From Tubulanus polymorphus (lineage: Eukaryota > Nemertea > Palaeonemertea > Tubulaniformes > Tubulanidae): 64,000 bases of DNA. The notes under the pieces are model-generated. The model worked only from the letters and a program-made list of their open reading frames with translations. It had not been told where the DNA came from and ran no database searches. Where the stretch lies: contig NC_134025.1 of NCBI RefSeq assembly GCF_964204645.1, positions 3,229,001 to 3,293,000 on the forward strand, given 5' to 3'. The translations under genes were made by a program, and so were the position numbers. The first letter of the stretch is position 1; the number at the start of each line of letters is the position of its first letter. Below, in pieces: positions 41,549 through 64,000 of this stretch.

Positions 41549-44355
41549 TCATGAATCAGCGAGAGCTGAGATAAGGCTGTTAAACACATTGTCCATCTCT
41601 ACACTGATGGCTTTCTCCGCAAGAAAACGGCAACGCTCGCATTCTGAACACGTACAATCTGAACACAAGTTATCTGAGCCAATTCTGACACAATGTTGCT
41701 GCTGGTACATGAGAGTATTAGAATTATTATAGCACTTTAAAGTCGATGGATTGCAATTATCAATAGTTCGGTTGTTCGCGTTATTAATGTTTACATTATT
41801 AATATCCTGGTTATTCGTTACTCCTGACGCAGGGTTGACCGAATTATTGTCTTTGCACTTGTCACACAGAGATTTAGAGGCACACGTTTTACATTGTTCA
41901 TTTATTCGTGGTAATCCGTTTGAATTAGTTTGCTGTCCGTTAGGAATACGTTTTGATTGAGTATCAATGTTACTTGTAATGGATTCTGTGCAGGAATCTG
42001 AAGGTTTCAGACTTCGTAATAGATTATCGGCTGAGTCGTCCATTAGCTTATCACAATCACTACAGTCTAAATTATCCTCAAATACCGGTTGTGTCAAATA
42101 ACTATTATTCAAGATATCGTATCCGAGCGGCATCCGCGGTCGAAGAAAACGTTCCTCGTATATATAATGTAATCCTAGAGATTTTTTCAAACGTTCTTCG
42201 CGAATTTCTTGTTGTAGTTTCTTCATAGTATTATTCACTAGTACGGATCGCCTGAGGAATGTTTCCGGGTCTTCAATGGCGCGTAGTTTCTGTACTGATA
42301 TTTTCAGAATTCGTTTCCGTTCGTCTTTCCTCTGTTTCGGCGTATTCCAAAGCGGTGATATTTTTCTCGGACGATCGTACTCGATGTAATCGTCGTCAGT
42401 GTCTATCTTCCGTTTCATGCCCATGTTAATGGTAGGTTTACGCTGAACGGGTTTTTCACACGATTGTTGCGGAAGCTGGTAACGGTAATTAGGATGCTGC
42501 CCTGTGTCAACGGCAGGAACTGGAAAACATAAATACATTACACGGTTATTATTTAACTAGTTGTGATTATACTCGTCATCTATACTCATTCATTACTGCA
42601 GTACACGACATTTTCAGACATCTGTCGCACAATAATGGTTTGCGTGTTCGCCAAACTTTCATCATAATCCGAAATTTATAGCTCTCGTTACATATACATA
42701 TATATATATATATATATATGTATGCGTATGCAAACACCATTCTTTAAGATATACTCGATTTAAATGACGATACAAACAATTGAAAATTCAGCAATCGTGG
42801 CTGAAGTGGTGAAATCGTATTCCGATGATTTACGAACTACCTGTCACGTATCGAATATCTGATAGCATTTAGAAATGATTACTATAGTAACCACAAGGTG
42901 TCCGTAGGTAATAATAGAACTGACTGAGATACAGATGAAGCTAGAAAATGCTTGAGTTGTGTAACCTTACAATCGATGTTAATTACTGCCAGGAAATCGC
43001 GGAGCTATACCTCGAAATTTCCAGTTCAAGCGTCGATAACTCTCGAGATACCTTCAGGTACACTGAACCTTTCTCGAAACAGTGGCTATTCCTCGTAGGT
43101 GCACCGAATATATATCCCAATCAATTCACCGCGTTTACCTCGTTTTATGGTCTTGATCTCGGAGTAAAAGCGTTTTGCGTTTTTCCTGAGTTATTTATAG
43201 CCTACTTTGTAGTAAGGCAGTCTTGATATCAAAATAGCTTTGATCCGGGCTATGTGTGATATGTATAATGAAAGTGAACGAACTCATGCGGTTTAAACAC
43301 GTTAAAACAACAGTACCGATTGTGACGATACAAATGAACTTAGTATACATAAATATACTGATTGTGAATTGAGTGCGCACTTTGTCAACATAATTATGTT
43401 AATAACGCTTCGTTGGACAAGTAACAAACAGGCTGAAATAAGTTACCAACACAAACCGCCTTATAACCGATTCTAATCTCGTTAGCGATAATGAAATACT
43501 TTCGTGATATCGCTTGTTATTCATTCGATCTAGGGTCCCAAAATACACGACGGTTTTAAATGTGGATTGTATTGCAAAGAGAACATTTCCATAAACCAAA
43601 GTAAATAAAAGCTTTGTGTTCGACTTCTTAAAGTATGAGGTCGTGAACGCTATGTTTCACCTGTCCTTTGGCTACGATTCAAAAATCGCAAGTGCTGGCC
43701 GAAACAACAACAGATTTCCAAGTGTAAAGAAAATACCACGTTAAGTTTTGATAGATATTTATCCAGATCAGAAAGAAGTAAAATGGCATAAAGCGATATA
43801 AATAAAGCAAAACATAACACAACCTCATATTGAGTGCAACTGATAAGATATTTTCCTTGCGCTTATCTCCGGCTCAAAACTGTATCGTACTGATTTTCAG
43901 ACGCGAAGATGTTCGATCTTTACACAACTTATATCTCATTATCAAAACATAAAAGCGAGATTTATTTGTGTCGTTTGATACATATTCATATAAGCAATGA
44001 TTCTGCTAGATTACGTCTAATGTTAATGCGTCATCCTAAGAGGTTTAACCAAAATGCATCGAAGTTCCCTTCACCAAAACATTACCACTCACCGCCGAGT
44101 GGCGAAATAGTAATATGTATTTAGAAATAGCCCATATAATCGAGAAATGTTTATGTTTACCAAAAGAAAAAACAATCAAATACTTGAAAACTCCTTACCC
44201 GAATTAGAAAGTGGTAAGAATCCACGATTGTTGAAATTAGTGTTTAAATCCCGGTGTCCCCATGACGTGTATAAATCCGATCCATGTTTTTCATCGACTG
44301 TGAGATTACAAACAGGCGACTGGTAAAAATTCGGCATCGGTAAAACAAGTGTCAT
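41549..44355 (-). CDS. SERTA-domain transcriptional co-regulator (SERTAD/Taranis-like)
   Basis: SERTA proteins are nuclear adaptors that bind cyclin-dependent kinases and E2F/DP or PHD-bromodomain partners; Drosophila Taranis is the insect member. Coding exons on the - strand: 44355-44199 and 42519-41549, joined in phase 1; 375 aa. A basic Lys/Arg stretch precedes the SERTA domain at about 118-161 (ILKISVQKLRAIEDPETFLR then RSVLVNNTMKKLQQEI). The C-terminus ends in an acidic amphipathic segment (EMDNVFNSLISALADS), like the SERTAD transactivation tail. Unusual: two Cys clusters at 262-274 and 338-349 with CxxC spacings, and an Asn-rich stretch. The first exon runs up to an acceptor at about 44375, so at least one upstream exon, coding or not, must exist; ATG 44355 is the first visible start. 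Confidence 0.85.
42691..42722. repeat. (TA)n microsatellite
   Basis: A TA run with a few TACA interruptions in the intron between the SERTA coding exons. Confidence 0.85.
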
Positions 44356-44375
44356 TCTCCGTTGACGATTGCTAC

Positions 44376-47300
44376 TGAAATGAGACGAGTGAAGTGAATT
44401 AAGAGTTGAGATGAGTGTACCTGCCCGACACGCAGCGGACAAATTGTAAACCATAATCAATGTAATACCCACACGCGACATGGGGTCATGTTTGTCGAAA
44501 TTCAAAGAATGTTGTTTGACATATTTCGGTTTTCTGAATGGAAAACACCAGGAATACTTACAAAAACCATACACAATATTACCGGTTAAATTGTTCCAAT
44601 TGTTTTCATATAAATGCATCAATTAACGTTTGTGGAATTATAGAGAATGTTTCGAACACTAATAAATAACGAAACCGTAAAACAGTCAGTTATTCAGAAA
44701 TACCTTTAAAGAACGACAGAAGACGTGAACGATTTAAGAATTCTATATGAATTATATATATACCTGTTACACTTGAATATAGCCTATATTTACAGACACT
44801 TCTGTCAATGAATGCAAGAAAAATGTACAATTGTATATAAATATGTAACATCATAACACGTTTTGTATGTTGATATGTTTATGAAAAATGCTAAATGATT
44901 AATTAAGATATGGTCGCGTCCAGGCGTAAACCAACTGTTGATAAATTATCGTAAAACGGTATATCGAATTCAATAGATCTACATCGAAACTTCATCAAAT
45001 ATTCATATTTCACGCCATCGGTTTGTAAAGACTTCGCGTGATGGATTTTATAGCGAAATTGCCTGAAACCGATCACTCGTTAATTCACACTGATTACACT
45101 CTTCATAGCAATCTAACTCTCTAGTCACTAATACCCATTTACAGACCACTAATGCATCTAATAGAATAAAGTCTGATAAACAGATTAATAAATCGGGTTA
45201 TCTTTATATGAATTATAATTAGTTCTTACCTGTTAAAAACTGTTATTAACTATAGTAACCGGTAAAATGACATGTAATCCTCATGCCGTAGTCGATGGTT
45301 TATGAGAATTTAGCAGATGCTCGCTGATCATTGTCATAAGGGGCACGCGTACGTATCATATTTTAATGACAATATAGCTTCTCGGCTATTACACATTACG
45401 AACCTCCGCCTTCTGTGACTCGAGCGTCGGATACATCGTAATGCCTGATTACCGATTTATAATTCATAAACTTTCCAATATCACATGCAGCCAGTAGAGT
45501 TTTAGATAGATAGATTGGTTTATTTTCGCAGAATGTCGTAAACATTAGCAACTATGCCGGTTTTCGTGTTAATGAACCTAGACGTGGTGACATCGATGGG
45601 GCGAACGACGGTTATTCATACAGCCATCTTTGCAGGTGCTCGTGGTAAATTGTTATTCATGATCGGTATTAAATGAAATCTCTCTAAACATGTCCCCATT
45701 AATGATGATGTGACGTTTGAATGCGTCCTTTTTTCGCTAAAACTGACACGTGCGGGTCTGTGCGTCATACCAGAAACTATTACAAGAATATGATTCTTTG
45801 TTCCATTTCCACATTCAAATTTCTATAATATCTGTAATGTGGAAAATATTTTACTCGTCAATTTGAAAATTGGCCATTAGTTCCTGACAATTTACGTACT
45901 CAGTTTATTGTCATCAATCACAAATTATTGCACGGAGAAGTAACGTGTCAGTTTTCATGCCGTGTCAAACCCGTTACAAACTGAGACTTAATCATATCTA
46001 TCAGATCTGTGTCCGCTAATTAACTCACTTCACTTATTCATTAAAATTCACCCCTTAATTGACTAGAAGTATAAAACAACTGATGACAACGGCTTATGAT
46101 GAGAAATCAGATTTACGATCAATAATCAAATCTCATCGTAAATTTTGTGATTTTATTAATTTCACAAATCAACGCAAAATACGCTGTATACATATCATCG
46201 ATATATTTTCAGTACAAGATTTGTCATCAGCAGCCGAGATACATCTTGAGCTGTGTAAATGCGCGCGTCATCTCGTTGGAAATAAGATGATAGAAATTGA
46301 TGAGGAAGCTGTCCATGTTTGCTGATATTGCCGGCGGTAGTTTGCAGCCCCTGGATGTAACATTCACCGCAGAAACGAGTGATCACAACGGTGACATCGG
46401 CTGAGTAAGAGATGTGTGTACATCAGTCAAACGTAAATTTGTTCATTAAGCTTACTAGCACGCTATTCCACACTTGACATCCATATTATGTGTATAATAA
46501 AACTCTCAAACGAGGGGTTATAATTAATAAGGTAATAATCCAATCAACTATTTTAATGCATCAAATGAATCTGAAAATCTATAACCATGTATTTGTATAT
46601 ATATATATACGCATCGTTATTGCAAAATATATATCTATCGTTTTATCTAAGAATGGAAAGTAGGTATTTCAATGCATTCATTTTAGTGTGTACAATATTA
46701 CGATTCGGAAACTCTCGAGTCTGAAATACACAATGCCTCAATTTCAAATATGCAGCTTTTTTATGAAAAGTAATTGCCTTCAAACCGTGCCCCTGCACAA
46801 TTGGCCTCAGGCGAGTATCACCAGACAGTGGATTACGTATGCGACAGTTTCAAGATTGCACATACCAATTATCTATATCATTTTCCTCCGAAGCTCGAAA
46901 AAATATCAGACATTTGTAATGTTGATGTGCAGTTCATAGTGTTGTCACATGAGTTCCGAAATGGTCATAAAAATCCCAGACGAATTGCATGATATCGTAG
47001 GAAAACGCCGAGGATTTGTGAATAGTAGGGCTTTAAGAAATTTCGAGAAACTACGTATGACTCCTCCTCCTCCTATAAGTATAGATGGGTTCGAACCCTG
47101 CTGCTCAAATCTTCGGTAGGGGGCGCTTCCCTGTTGTCAGTTCTCATTTGCTCCAAAAATCACGTAAAACTAAGAAGCGAGAATTTTGAAAAATTCAACA
47201 CAATTATTTATTTGTCGTTTTATCCACGATTCAATTATTGAAATTATTTACAAATTATAAAAAAATATACAAAATTTTTGTGTGTGGATGAAGGGAAGTA

Positions 47301-47859
47301 TAAATAGTCTGAAAGATTAAAACAAGAAACTTTACGAACATCGATATTTACAGCAACCAATTACATTCCTGATACATCAAATTAAATACATAAACATCCA
47401 ATACTTGATGCCAAAAAACAGAAAGATGTAACACAAGATATATTTAGTTTTTACTCTTGGAGAATAAGCCATAATACATGATCTACATAAATACAAAAAG
47501 CTCCGATAACAAAATTTAGCGTGAAAAAAACGATAGATAAGATTAGTTTAAGAATTCGATCAATTCAGTTTGTTTTACACTTGCAAATGATCTAATATGA
47601 ATATACAACCAGAATAATTCCAATGAATTATGATATAACACAAATTTATGATAAATATCTGATACGTGTAGAAATGAATGCGTTCACAGAGAAATCAATC
47701 AGGATCCTAGAGAGAGAGAGTGAGAGAGACAGAGAGAGTGAGAGACGTGACGTAAGTAATCGCTATAACACTGACAATAAACATAGAGCAGTGTCACATA
47801 TAGTGTCATCTCTCAATAACAAACGAATGCCTCAACTCAACAGTCGACCGATTAAACAC
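44376..47859. other. Upstream region of the SERTA gene and 3' flank of PLEKHH
   Basis: No supported coding exon. The left part should contain the first exon and promoter of the SERTA gene. The right part, down to about 47207 (TTTATT, AATAAA on the - strand), is probably PLEKHH 3' UTR, including a GA-rich run at 47708-47745. TA-rich microsatellites occur near 46597. Confidence 0.5.
47708..47745. repeat. GA-rich microsatellite
   Basis: Interrupted GA repeat (GAGAGAGAGTGAGAGAGACA...) in the presumed PLEKHH 3' UTR. Confidence 0.85.

Positions 47860-64000
<16,141 letters not shown>

Noticed and set aside
46059-46325. 88-codon + strand open frame between SERTA and PLEKHH genes
   Set aside because: No splice context, no family similarity and no codon bias.
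47080-47105. GGGTTCGAACCC, resembling a tRNA T-arm
   Set aside because: The stem does not extend beyond three good pairs, and no acceptor stem, D-arm or anticodon arm fits around it.

Overview
The window is nuclear DNA from an invertebrate animal. It is AT-rich, its protein genes are cut by many GT-AG introns, and the proteins match bilaterian families (NOVA, RMDN, GCHFR, C16orf89, RAB1A, AK7, presenilin, SERTA-domain, PLEKHH/MAX-1). Short introns, invertebrate-like gene spacing and this gene set suggest a spiralian (mollusc, annelid or a relative), but the phylum cannot be fixed from the sequence. There are no bacterial operons, CRISPR arrays, convincing tRNA or rRNA genes, or coding transposons.

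Layout, left to right. 1-4.7 kb: NOVA, + strand, with its 5' end cut by the window edge. 7.4-8.2 kb: GCHFR, - strand, three tiny exons, head-to-head with RMDN (8.6-10.5 kb, +). 11.3-14.2 kb: a C16orf89-family secretory or membrane protein (+), tail-to-tail with a ten-exon gene of unknown family (15.3-17.9 kb, -). 18-21.4 kb: intergenic DNA with a 30-bp inverted repeat. 21.4-24.3 kb: RAB1A (-), head-to-head with AK7 (24.8-29.1 kb, +). 30.0-36.9 kb: presenilin (+), with two possible 5' ends. 37.0 kb: possible last exon of a - strand gene. 41.5-44.4 kb: SERTA-domain gene (-). 47.9-64 kb: C-terminal part of a PLEKHH/MAX-1 gene (-), which runs off the right edge.

Exon joins were built by hand from GT-AG sites and reading phase. 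All complete models close in frame: GCHFR 84 aa, RMDN 357 aa, C16orf89-like 698 aa, unknown gene 374 aa, RAB1A 205 aa, AK7 707 aa, presenilin 510 aa, SERTA protein 375 aa. NOVA gives 508 aa if it starts at the first visible ATG. PLEKHH shows 1133 residues plus stop.

The genes do not form one pathway. They look like a piece of an ancient bilaterian linkage group: from memory, human relatives cluster on 14q (NOVA1, PSEN1, AK7, PLEKHH1), 15q15 (RMDN3 beside GCHFR) and 2p (RAB1A, SERTAD2, PLEKHH2). I found no clear undescribed system. The best leads are the unknown 374-aa gene, the RFX X-box cluster in the RAB1A/AK7 promoter, a YCAY cluster after the NOVA stop codon, alternative presenilin first exons, and a duplicated presenilin splice acceptor that would lead to a premature stop.
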